Under the pieces are notes generated by a model, which saw only the letters and a program-made list of their open reading frames with translations, did not search any database and had not been told where the DNA came from. A DNA stretch of 21,839 bases, taken from positions 1-21,839 of the forward strand of contig CAYJEM010000032.1 in the NCBI GenBank assembly GCA_964369175.1, written 5' to 3'. This DNA comes from Tannockella sp964369175 (GTDB taxonomy: Bacteria; Bacillota_I; Bacilli_A; Erysipelotrichales; Coprobacillaceae). Position 1 is the stretch's first letter, and each line of letters opens with the position of its first letter. The position numbers and the translations under genes were made by a program. This document shows positions 8,318 through 15,220 of this stretch, one piece after another.

Positions 8318-9280
8318 CTATTTTTTTAGCATGTGAAATATCCATGCATATAATCTTATATTGTACTTTCTAACAGTACGATAATATTTATTTTTTAATC
8401 CTGGTAAAGTTTTTAAGTATTTATTTTTGTGCCAGCATGGGAATGTCTCATTCAACAAATCCCATCCTAACATAATTGTTTCATTGCGTATCTTTTTATC
8501 TTTTATTTGAGCGCTTCGTAAAAACGAATTTCCTAAGAAGAATCGTATATGAATATATTCTAATTCTTGAAAATATGTTTCATATAAACCCTTTCTTTTG
8601 TATGCATCTTGAATAATTTTAAACACATCTATCATATCTTTAACATGGTGATTATTTGTATGTGTAATCGATCCACTTCTTTGATAATATTGTATAAAAC
8701 TAACCTGCACAAAACTAAGCTTCTTTACATATGGGGCAATACAATATAGAAAACAAGCATCTTCGTAACGATATCCATCTGGAAACGATACATTTGTACT
8801 CTTGATAAACTCAGTATTATATATTTTATTCCATAGTGTGGCAAACAAGTGAACAACCATTTCTTTTCCTGGGAAATAAGGTCCCTCAACTTCAGTTTCA
8901 GATTTCTTATCTTCATAGACCCAATCAAAGTTACAAACAACAATATCACTTTGCTCAGTAATGATTTTATCCATCATCTTTTCTAACATATCACTAGAAC
9001 ATGTATCATCACCATCAAGAAAACCAAAATATGGTGTTTTGACCTTTTCTAATGCAAAGTTTCTAGTATGAGCAATTCCTGCGTTTGGTTTGGTATAATA
9101 CTCAATCTGGGAATGCTTTTGATGGTAGTCTTGTATAATTTGTAACGTTCCATCATTAGAACCATCATCAATAACCAAAATAGTGAAATCTTGATAGGTT
9201 TGTTGTAATAATGAATCTAGTGTTTTTCCTATATATTGTTCTACATTATAAGCAGTAACAATCATTGTTAATTGTTTCAT
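8318..9280 (-). CDS. GT2 family glycosyltransferase
   Basis: Single-domain GT-A fold transferase of 320 residues, expected to add one sugar to the lipid-linked glycan at the cytoplasmic face. The N-terminal LTMIVTAYNVEQYIGKTLDS, VIDDGSNDGT (DDGS at 38-41) and FLDGDD (DxD metal site 89-92) are complete, and RYEDACFLYCIAPY provides the usual acidic acceptor-site motif. The C-terminal 130 residues are basic and aromatic with no clear membrane helix. A TTG at 9292 would add four residues, but ATG 9280 has GGAG six bases upstream and is preferred. It resembles EpsJ-type and capsule GT2 enzymes; donor and acceptor are unknown. Fifteen bases separate it from the preceding transferase gene. Confidence 0.88.
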   Translation of the reverse strand: MKQLTMIVTAYNVEQYIGKTLDSLLQQTYQDFTILVIDDGSNDGTLQIIQDYHQKHSQIEYYTKPNAGIAHTRNFALEKVKTPYFGFLDGDDTCSSDMLEKMMDKIITEQSDIVVCNFDWVYEDKKSETEVEGPYFPGKEMVVHLFATLWNKIYNTEFIKSTNVSFPDGYRYEDACFLYCIAPYVKKLSFVQVSFIQYYQRSGSITHTNNHHVKDMIDVFKIIQDAYKRKGLYETYFQELEYIHIRFFLGNSFLRSAQIKDKKIRNETIMLGWDLLNETFPCWHKNKYLKTLPGLKNKYYRTVRKYNIRLYAWIFHMLKK

Positions 9281-9295
9281 TGTATTCTCCAATAT

Positions 9296-11302
9296 CTACT
9301 TATCTAATTTGAAATTCTTTTCTCGTGAAAACTGTATATTATAGTATGGATCTTCATGAATATATTTTGGCCATTTTTTATACATATACGATGATTCTTG
9401 TAAAAACTTTTTATACTTAGCACTTGTTATATCTAGTCCTCTTGATTTTGATTCGTGATGATATAATTGTACCTGTGGTAAGTATACATTGTAGTATCCT
9501 TTATCTAATAATTTGAAATTTAAATCCACATCATTATAGGCAACTTCTAAGGCTTCTTCTAAACCACCAACTTGATTGTATTTTTTTCTTTCGATAGCCA
9601 AACAAGCTGCTGTAACACCACAATAATTTGTAGTCACATATAAACAATTATAAGCGCCTAAATCTTGCATAGATGCTGCAATATAGTGATGTGCTGCAAC
9701 TGCTTTTCCTAGACCACCAATAATTCCAGCATGTTGTAACGAGTTATCTGGAAACAATAATCTTGCCCCTACTGCTCCTACATTTGGTAGCATTGCATAA
9801 GTAGCTAAATCCTTCAACCAATTAGGAGTAATTATCTCTGTGTCATTGTTGAGCAATACGATAACATCACTATCACTTTGACAAACAACATCATTATTTA
9901 GCTTAGAGTAGTTAAACTTATAATTACAGTCGATAACGTTAAAGTTATCATATTTACTTTTGTACTCAGCAAACAATTCATAGGTTTGTGGCTCAACACT
10001 ATCATTATTTGCGATAATAACTTGAAAGTTTGTATACTTTGTATTTTTGTAAAGTGATTCTAAACACAAACGAGTAACATCACTATAATCTCTAGTTGGT
10101 ATAACAATGCAGACACTTGGCTCATTATCCACATGGATATCTATTGTATTATACCCTAAAAACATAGATTGATTAACACTGGCATTTACACCTTGTCTTT
10201 CAAAACTTTCCTTAACAATCTGCATTTGTTCAAGGTTATCTTGAAGTGCTGGTTGACTGCGATGATATAAAATCATCGAAACATGTCCAATGTTACTTGT
10301 ATATTCAACAATACGTTGTATGTAATCATACTCATATAATGATTTATACTTTGTATTTTTAGGCAAAACATCCATGAGTATCTCGCGGTTAAACAATACC
10401 ATTTTACCAATATAGTTGTAACTTTGTTGTGTGTGTGGTGAAAAATCCGGTTTAAAAATAGGATGTGACCTTTTCTTTTCATTATCGATTTGATCTTCAT
10501 CACAATACACCATATCCCATTTGTTTTTATTTAATGCTTTAACAAATTGGTATAATGCCTCTTGATGTAATATATCTCCTACCTCAACAAAAGTAATATA
10601 TTCGCCAGTTGATTGATTTCGTAAATTATCAATATTATCATCAACAAGCGTATTGTATGATGATAATAATTTTTGATTTTCTTGTGTTGTTAAAATCCAT
10701 ACCTCATAGTTAGAATAAATTTGATTTTCAATTGAGTCTAAGGTTTGTTGAATGTTTTCAACTGTATCACCTGCTGGTATTAGGATAGATATTTTAGGCT
10801 GATATACAAATGTTTCTTTGTTTACCAAAGTTTCTTTTTTTGACAACCACTGTAAGTATTCTTCTTGATTATTATAGTCATAATATAAGTGTTCCATATT
10901 ATATCGTCTATTTTTATAATCACCCCAATATTTTTTGATTAGTGTTGGTGTAATTATAAATTTATGCTGCACCCACATATGGACAATTCCTTTTTTTATA
11001 AGACGTAAATTTACATATATCCTCTTAGCAAGTTTTTTTAGTTTAATGTTTGAAATCTCAACTGTATCAATAAGTGTGCCATCTTTAGTATGTATTGAAA
11101 AATTACTTTCCAATTCACTGACAACAAATGTTACTGTATTTGTTTCTTGGTTAACTTCAACCAAGTTATAACGCATCGTTGATGATTGTAGATATACAGA
11201 CGAAGGGGTATCTTGTTTTTCAAATGTAATGGTAATCGTTGTATTGACAATTCCTGATACTTTAATATTTTTTACATAATTTATTTCTCTATCTATTTTC
11301 AT
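9296..11302 (-). CDS. Double-domain GT2 glycosyltransferase with a degenerate first domain
   Basis: The 668-residue protein has an N-terminal beta-rich region (1-90), a basic linker, a first GT2-like domain (169-360) and a second, canonical GT2 domain (394-640). The second domain has CIVIPTRD, LLNNDTEI (NND at 485-487), the ARLLFPDNSLQHAG signature, NDVD (590-593) and HHESKSRG, the pattern of rhamnan or capsule GT2 enzymes. In the first domain, the position of LFDHDDLL in its paralogue at 15221-17686 reads FVEVGDIL (238-245), so the metal-binding DxD is missing, although CDED and PIFKPDFSPH remain. It may therefore be structural or acceptor-binding only. The ATG at 11302 follows AAAGGGGTG and is the first gene of its unit, with an extended -10 promoter. 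Confidence 0.87.
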   Translation of the reverse strand: MKIDREINYVKNIKVSGIVNTTITITFEKQDTPSSVYLQSSTMRYNLVEVNQETNTVTFVVSELESNFSIHTKDGTLIDTVEISNIKLKKLAKRIYVNLRLIKKGIVHMWVQHKFIITPTLIKKYWGDYKNRRYNMEHLYYDYNNQEEYLQWLSKKETLVNKETFVYQPKISILIPAGDTVENIQQTLDSIENQIYSNYEVWILTTQENQKLLSSYNTLVDDNIDNLRNQSTGEYITFVEVGDILHQEALYQFVKALNKNKWDMVYCDEDQIDNEKKRSHPIFKPDFSPHTQQSYNYIGKMVLFNREILMDVLPKNTKYKSLYEYDYIQRIVEYTSNIGHVSMILYHRSQPALQDNLEQMQIVKESFERQGVNASVNQSMFLGYNTIDIHVDNEPSVCIVIPTRDYSDVTRLCLESLYKNTKYTNFQVIIANNDSVEPQTYELFAEYKSKYDNFNVIDCNYKFNYSKLNNDVVCQSDSDVIVLLNNDTEIITPNWLKDLATYAMLPNVGAVGARLLFPDNSLQHAGIIGGLGKAVAAHHYIAASMQDLGAYNCLYVTTNYCGVTAACLAIERKKYNQVGGLEEALEVAYNDVDLNFKLLDKGYYNVYLPQVQLYHHESKSRGLDITSAKYKKFLQESSYMYKKWPKYIHEDPYYNIQFSREKNFKLDK

Positions 11303-11329
11303 TTAAACACCCCTTTTTACAATGTATAT

Positions 11330-11338
11330 ATTATATCA
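11330..11338 (-). promoter_or_regulatory. Extended -10 promoter of the second glycosyltransferase unit
   Basis: The minus strand reads TGATATAAT: a perfect TATAAT with a TGn extension, about 28 bases before the ATG at 11302. The matching -35 region is only TTTATT at 17 bases, acceptable for an extended -10 promoter. It lies between the hairpin after rfbB and the 668-residue transferase gene, so the transferase-rfbD-Alg14/Alg13 genes can be expressed separately from rfbACB. Confidence 0.6.
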
Positions 11339-11381
11339 TTTTTAATCTATTCAATAAAGAAAATGATTTCTTTTAAGTATG

Positions 11382-11411
11382 AAAATACTGTATTGTTTTA
11401 CCAATACAGTA
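11382..11411 (-). terminator. Hairpin, probable terminator after rfbB
   Basis: Perfect 10-bp stem TACTGTATTG/CAATACAGTA (11386-11395 with 11402-11411), 6-base loop, starting 8 bases after the rfbB stop. On the minus strand it is followed by TTTTC only, so termination may be partial and rfbB transcripts may run into the next unit. Confidence 0.6.
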
Positions 11412-11419
11412 CCTTTGTC

Positions 11420-12451
11420 TTATTTTACTCTTCCGCTATCTTTGTACATTTTATCAAAGTATTGTTGATATTCACCAGAGATGATGTTTTGCCACCAATC
11501 TTTGTTATCTAAATACCATTGAATTGTTTGTTGAATTCCTGTATCAAAGTTATACTTTGGTTTCCACCCTAGTTCTGTTTCTAACTTTTCCGGGTCAATT
11601 GCATAACGTAAATCATGTCCTTTACGGTCAGTTACATATTTAATTAATGACTCATCTTTCCCTAAAGCAGCTATAATTGTTTTAACTACTTCTAAGTTTG
11701 TTCTTTCATTATGTCCACCAACATTATACACTTCACCAACTTTACCATTTCTAACGATTAAGTCAATAGCAACACAATGATCATATACATGTAACCAGTC
11801 ACGTACATTTTCACCTTTACCATATACTGGTAATTCTTCATCAGCTAATGCTCTTGCAATCATTAATGGAATTAATTTTTCCGGGAAATGATATGGACCA
11901 TAGTTATTTGAACATCTTGAAATTGTTACTGGTAAACCATATGTTCTATGGTATGCTTGAACAAATAAATCTGCTGATGCTTTTGAAGAACTATATGGAC
12001 TTGATGTATGAAGTGGTGTTGTTTCTGTAAAGAATAAGTCTGGACGATCTAATGGTAAATCTCCATACACTTCATCAGTAGATACTTGATGATATCTTTG
12101 AATTCCATATTTATTACATGCATCTAATAATACAGTTGTTCCAATTACGTTTGTACGAATAAAGATTTCTGGATCTTCAATACTACGGTCAACATGAGAC
12201 TCTGCTGCAAAGTTAATAACAACATCAAATTTCTCTTCTTCAAATAATTTGTAGATAAAATCACGATCGGCAATATCACCTTTAACAAATTTATAGTTTT
12301 CTTTTCCTTCTACTTGTTTTAATGTTTCTAAATTTCCAGCATATGTTAACTCATCTAAGTTTACAATTATATCATTTGGATATTTATCTACCATATAATG
12401 AACAAAGTTACCACCGATAAACCCTGCTCCACCTGTTACTAATATTTTCAT
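11420..12451 (-). CDS. rfbB: dTDP-glucose 4,6-dehydratase
   Basis: Second step of dTDP-L-rhamnose synthesis: NAD+-dependent conversion of dTDP-glucose to dTDP-4-dehydro-6-deoxyglucose. The 343-residue extended SDR protein shows GGAGFIG (7-13), NFAAESHVDRS (80-90), the STDEVYG block (124-130, with catalytic Asp126/Glu127) and YSSSK (Tyr153, Lys157), followed by NNYGPYHFPEKLIP. Length is typical. The ATG overlaps the rfbC stop (TAATG) and uses AAGGAG inside the end of rfbC, so the two are translationally coupled. Last gene of the rfbACB unit. Confidence 0.97.
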   Translation of the reverse strand: MKILVTGGAGFIGGNFVHYMVDKYPNDIIVNLDELTYAGNLETLKQVEGKENYKFVKGDIADRDFIYKLFEEEKFDVVINFAAESHVDRSIEDPEIFIRTNVIGTTVLLDACNKYGIQRYHQVSTDEVYGDLPLDRPDLFFTETTPLHTSSPYSSSKASADLFVQAYHRTYGLPVTISRCSNNYGPYHFPEKLIPLMIARALADEELPVYGKGENVRDWLHVYDHCVAIDLIVRNGKVGEVYNVGGHNERTNLEVVKTIIAALGKDESLIKYVTDRKGHDLRYAIDPEKLETELGWKPKYNFDTGIQQTIQWYLDNKDWWQNIISGEYQQYFDKMYKDSGRVK

Positions 12452-13026
12452 TACTTTTCTCCTTTATACTCGTAATTACAATCTGATTCATCTAATGTTG
12501 GACCAAATTTATCTTTATCAGATAAAATTGGTTCCACTCCATTTAGTAAACTTCCCCAATCCACATTGATTGAAGGGTCATCATAACGAATTCCTCTATC
12601 ATTTTCTTTAGAATATAAGTTATCTACTTTATATCTAAATTCAACATTATCACTAATTGTTAGAAAACCATGTGCAAATCCTTGAGGAATAAAGAATTGC
12701 TTTTTATTTTCTTCACTTAATTCTACTGCAACCCATTGCTTATATGTTGGTGATCCTTTACGAATATCAACTGCAACATCAATAACCGCACCTTTAGTAC
12801 AGCTTACTAATTTTGCTTGTGGCATTGGATCATTTTGGAAGTGTAAACCACGTAATGTACCCTTCTTTGCAGTAAATGACATATTGTCTTGAACAAATGT
12901 ATTTGTTATTCCAATTTCAGCATATTTTGTTGTTGAATATGTTTCAACAAAGAATCCACGATGGTCTCCAAATACATCTGGTTCGATAATAATTACCCCA
13001 GGTAATTCTGTTTTAGTTACTTTCAT
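12451..13026 (-). CDS. rfbC: dTDP-4-dehydrorhamnose 3,5-epimerase
   Basis: Third step of the rhamnose pathway: double epimerisation at C3 and C5 of dTDP-4-dehydro-6-deoxyglucose. The 191-residue cupin protein has DHRGFFVETY (21-30), LRGLHFQ (58-64) with the catalytic base His62, IPQGFAHGF (113-121) with His119, and Tyr132 in FRYKV. Length matches the family (about 180-190). The ATG at 13026 follows TAGGAGAAATT, 8 bases after the rfbA stop. Confidence 0.96.
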   Translation of the reverse strand: MKVTKTELPGVIIIEPDVFGDHRGFFVETYSTTKYAEIGITNTFVQDNMSFTAKKGTLRGLHFQNDPMPQAKLVSCTKGAVIDVAVDIRKGSPTYKQWVAVELSEENKKQFFIPQGFAHGFLTISDNVEFRYKVDNLYSKENDRGIRYDDPSINVDWGSLLNGVEPILSDKDKFGPTLDESDCNYEYKGEK

Positions 13027-13034
13027 AATTTCTC

Positions 13035-13916
13035 CTAACGATCAATGAATTTTCCATCCATTACATCTTTTAAATATTTTCCATATTGATTTTTTTGATA
13101 TAATTCATAAGCATTTTGCATTTGTTCAGTCGTAATCCAAGCATTTTTAAATGCAATTTCTTCTAAACAAGCAACTTTTCTATTTTGATGTGTTTCAATT
13201 GTTTTTACAAAATTTGTTGCTTCAACTAATGATTCATGAGTTCCAGTATCTAACCATGTAAATCCTTGACCTAATAGCTCTACACTTAAATTTTCTTTTT
13301 CCAAGTATATTTTATTTAAATCCGTAATTTCTAATTCTCCACGAGCACTTGGTTTAATCTGTTTTGCATACTCTACGACATTTTTATCATAGAAATATAA
13401 TCCAGTAACTGCGTAGTTTGATTTTGGTACTGTTGGTTTTTCTTCTAAAGATATTGCTTTTCCTTCATCGTTGAACTCAACCACTCCAAAACGTTCTGGA
13501 TCATCAACATAATACCCAAATACTGTAGCACCTTCTGGCTTACTTGCCGCATTACGAAGTCTTTTTACCAATCCATGGCCATGGAAAATATTATCTCCTA
13601 AAATCATTGCACAGCTATCGCCGTCAATAAATTCTTCACCTAGTAAAAATGCTTGTGCAAGTCCATCAGGTGATGGTTGTACTTTATATTGTAAAGAAAC
13701 ACCAAATTGAGATCCATCTCCAAGTAATTCTTCAAATCTTGGTGTGTCTTCAGGTGTAGAAATTATTAAGATATCTTTGATTCCAGCCTCCATTAAAATA
13801 CTTAATGGATAGTATATCATTGGTTTATCATAAATCGGTAATAACTGCTTACTTGTTACTTGTGTAAGTGGGTATAATCTAGTTCCACTTCCTCCTGCTA
13901 AAACGATTCCTTTCAT
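13035..13916 (-). CDS. rfbA: Glucose-1-phosphate thymidylyltransferase
   Basis: First step of dTDP-L-rhamnose synthesis, forming dTDP-glucose from dTTP and glucose 1-phosphate. The 293-residue protein starts MKGIVLAGGSGTRLYPLT (nucleotide-binding G-x-G-T-R loop 9-13), with KQLLPIYDKPMIYYPL, catalytic-metal GDN (107-109), LEEKPTVPKSNYAVTGLYFYD and WLDTGTHESL. All are standard for RmlA. AAGGAGG lies 9 bases before the ATG at 13916. It heads the rfbA-rfbC-rfbB unit and has a promoter region immediately after the MerR-methyltransferase stop. Confidence 0.97.
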   Translation of the reverse strand: MKGIVLAGGSGTRLYPLTQVTSKQLLPIYDKPMIYYPLSILMEAGIKDILIISTPEDTPRFEELLGDGSQFGVSLQYKVQPSPDGLAQAFLLGEEFIDGDSCAMILGDNIFHGHGLVKRLRNAASKPEGATVFGYYVDDPERFGVVEFNDEGKAISLEEKPTVPKSNYAVTGLYFYDKNVVEYAKQIKPSARGELEITDLNKIYLEKENLSVELLGQGFTWLDTGTHESLVEATNFVKTIETHQNRKVACLEEIAFKNAWITTEQMQNAYELYQKNQYGKYLKDVMDGKFIDR

Positions 13917-13937
13917 GTCGAATCCTCCTTGTTTTCC

Positions 13938-13973
13938 ATTATACTATAAACCATGACGTTACGTAAGTGTCAA
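13938..13973 (-). promoter_or_regulatory. Promoter region of rfbACB with a long spacer and palindrome
   Basis: The minus strand shows a consensus TTGACA (13968-13973) and a consensus TATAAT (13938-13943) separated by 24 bases, far beyond the usual 16-18. The spacer holds the perfect 8-base palindrome TTACGTAA (13959-13966), flanked by TGAC and GTCA. An alternative -10 at 17 bases (TTTATA) is poor. Over-long spacers with a dyad are known for MerR-activated promoters, usually 19-20 bp, so the pairing is suggestive but not typical. Confidence 0.5.
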
Positions 13974-13976
13974 TAC

Positions 13977-15140
13977 TTATTTTTTGCAAATATACATACC
14001 TAATTCCTTGGTTACTATAATATGTCCATCTTCATTAATTTTATTTACTAAATATTCCTTTAATAGTCTATGGTTAATTCGTTGCATTGACCTTTGGTCA
14101 TCAATACAGCTATATATATAATCCAATAAATCATCTACGTTAGTTATTTGTAAAACATCCTGATAGCCAATATATCTTATATCTTTAAAATATTTCTCTA
14201 GAATTTGTCTGCCATTATCAATACCAAATGCTTTATATCCTGTATTTTCTTTCAACTTTATTTTTTCATCGTATTGTTTAATTACATCATGGATTTCTTG
14301 CATATGCGCCTTTCCAAAAGTGGTAGCATAAAACAGTCCATCTTTTTTTAATACTCTAGATACCTCGCTAATTACTTTGTTTACATCTTTTGTATAAGGT
14401 AATACATAATTTGCAAGCAACGCATCAAAGTATTGATTTTTAAACAACAATTCTTCTCCATTCATTTTTAAATATGAATATTCGTTCCCCAAACTGTTTC
14501 TAGCAACTTCTAATTTCTTTTGGTCTACATCACTTAACGTAATTTCACGATTACGTAAACTAATAGTAATCCATTTCCATAAATCACCATCACCACAACC
14601 AATTTCTAATAATTTAGTTACTTTAGAAAAATCGATATTTGTTGCTACCCACTGATACCAATTTGTTGGATTTGTTGTATAACGTTGATGTAGTTTTCGT
14701 CTTTTTTCTAGCGTTGTAGCCGCAAGATAGTTTTTGGCTATTTCATCTTCTTTATTTGTCTCCTGGATTAAATCAAGTATTCGAATCCATGGTATTTGGC
14801 CCTCATGTAGCTGTTTACTTGTAAGTAACAATATTGACTTCAACTTTTGAAGTTGATCTATTTTTTGATTAACAAGGTTAAGTTGTAAGGAAATAGAATC
14901 ATTAATATCACTTTTATTATCTTGGATGATTATCGCATGTATTTTTTCAAGTGAAAAGCCCATGTTTCTAAGTGCAAGAATTCGTTGCAAACGAACTAAA
15001 TCATATTCGCTATACATTCGATATCCATTTTCTTGAATCATGGTTGGTTTTAATAGATTAATTTTATCATAGTAACGGATTGTTCTTTCTGTTACTTTTG
15101 CAAGTTTTGCAAATTTTCCAGTTGTGTAGTATTTTTCCAT
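13977..15140 (-). CDS. MerR-family regulator fused to a SAM-dependent methyltransferase
   Basis: The 387-residue protein has an N-terminal MerR winged-helix domain (1-75: YYTTGKFAKLAKVTERTIRYYDKINLL, then NGYRMYSEYDLVRLQRIL), a coiled-coil dimerisation helix (about 80-112), and a class I methyltransferase domain from about 140. There, LLEIGCGDGDLW (177-188) is SAM motif I, LSDVD motif II, and YFDALLANYVLPY plus EVSRVLKKDGLFYATTF the motif IV and post-I/VI blocks. The substrate is unknown; it could modify a small molecule that the MerR part senses, or a sugar of the glycan. No Shine-Dalgarno precedes the ATG at 15140; the promoter places the transcript start on the A of the ATG, so it is probably leaderless. 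No other ATG lies within the HTH region. Confidence 0.85.
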   Translation of the reverse strand: MEKYYTTGKFAKLAKVTERTIRYYDKINLLKPTMIQENGYRMYSEYDLVRLQRILALRNMGFSLEKIHAIIIQDNKSDINDSISLQLNLVNQKIDQLQKLKSILLLTSKQLHEGQIPWIRILDLIQETNKEDEIAKNYLAATTLEKRRKLHQRYTTNPTNWYQWVATNIDFSKVTKLLEIGCGDGDLWKWITISLRNREITLSDVDQKKLEVARNSLGNEYSYLKMNGEELLFKNQYFDALLANYVLPYTKDVNKVISEVSRVLKKDGLFYATTFGKAHMQEIHDVIKQYDEKIKLKENTGYKAFGIDNGRQILEKYFKDIRYIGYQDVLQITNVDDLLDYIYSCIDDQRSMQRINHRLLKEYLVNKINEDGHIIVTKELGMYICKK

Positions 15141-15146
15141 ATATTT

Positions 15147-15175
15147 ATTATACTAAAATCATATTTATATACAAA
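15147..15175 (-). promoter_or_regulatory. Promoter giving a leaderless MerR-methyltransferase mRNA
   Basis: A perfect TATAAT occupies 15147-15152 on the minus strand, with a weak -35 (TTTGTA, 15170-15175) at 17 bases. Six bases separate the end of the -10 from the ATG at 15140, so position +1 falls on or next to the start codon. No AGGAGG-like sequence lies in between. Confidence 0.6.
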
Positions 15176-15178
15176 CAG

Positions 15179-15212
15179 AAAATAAAAAAGGAATCGCATT
15201 ACTACGATTCCT
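15179..15212 (-). terminator. Rho-independent terminator after the 821-residue transferase gene
   Basis: Perfect 8-bp stem AGGAATCG/CGATTCCT (15205-15212 with 15189-15196), loop of 8 bases, followed on the minus strand by a T-rich tract with a single A interruption. It starts 8 bases past the stop codon at 15221 and closes the wbaP-wzt-wzm-transferase unit. Confidence 0.9.
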
Positions 15213-15220
15213 AAATCATT

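Noticed and set aside
9281..9292. TTG start giving four more residues to the small GT2 protein
   Set aside because: The TTG is itself part of the sequence just before GGAG, which serves the ATG at 9280.
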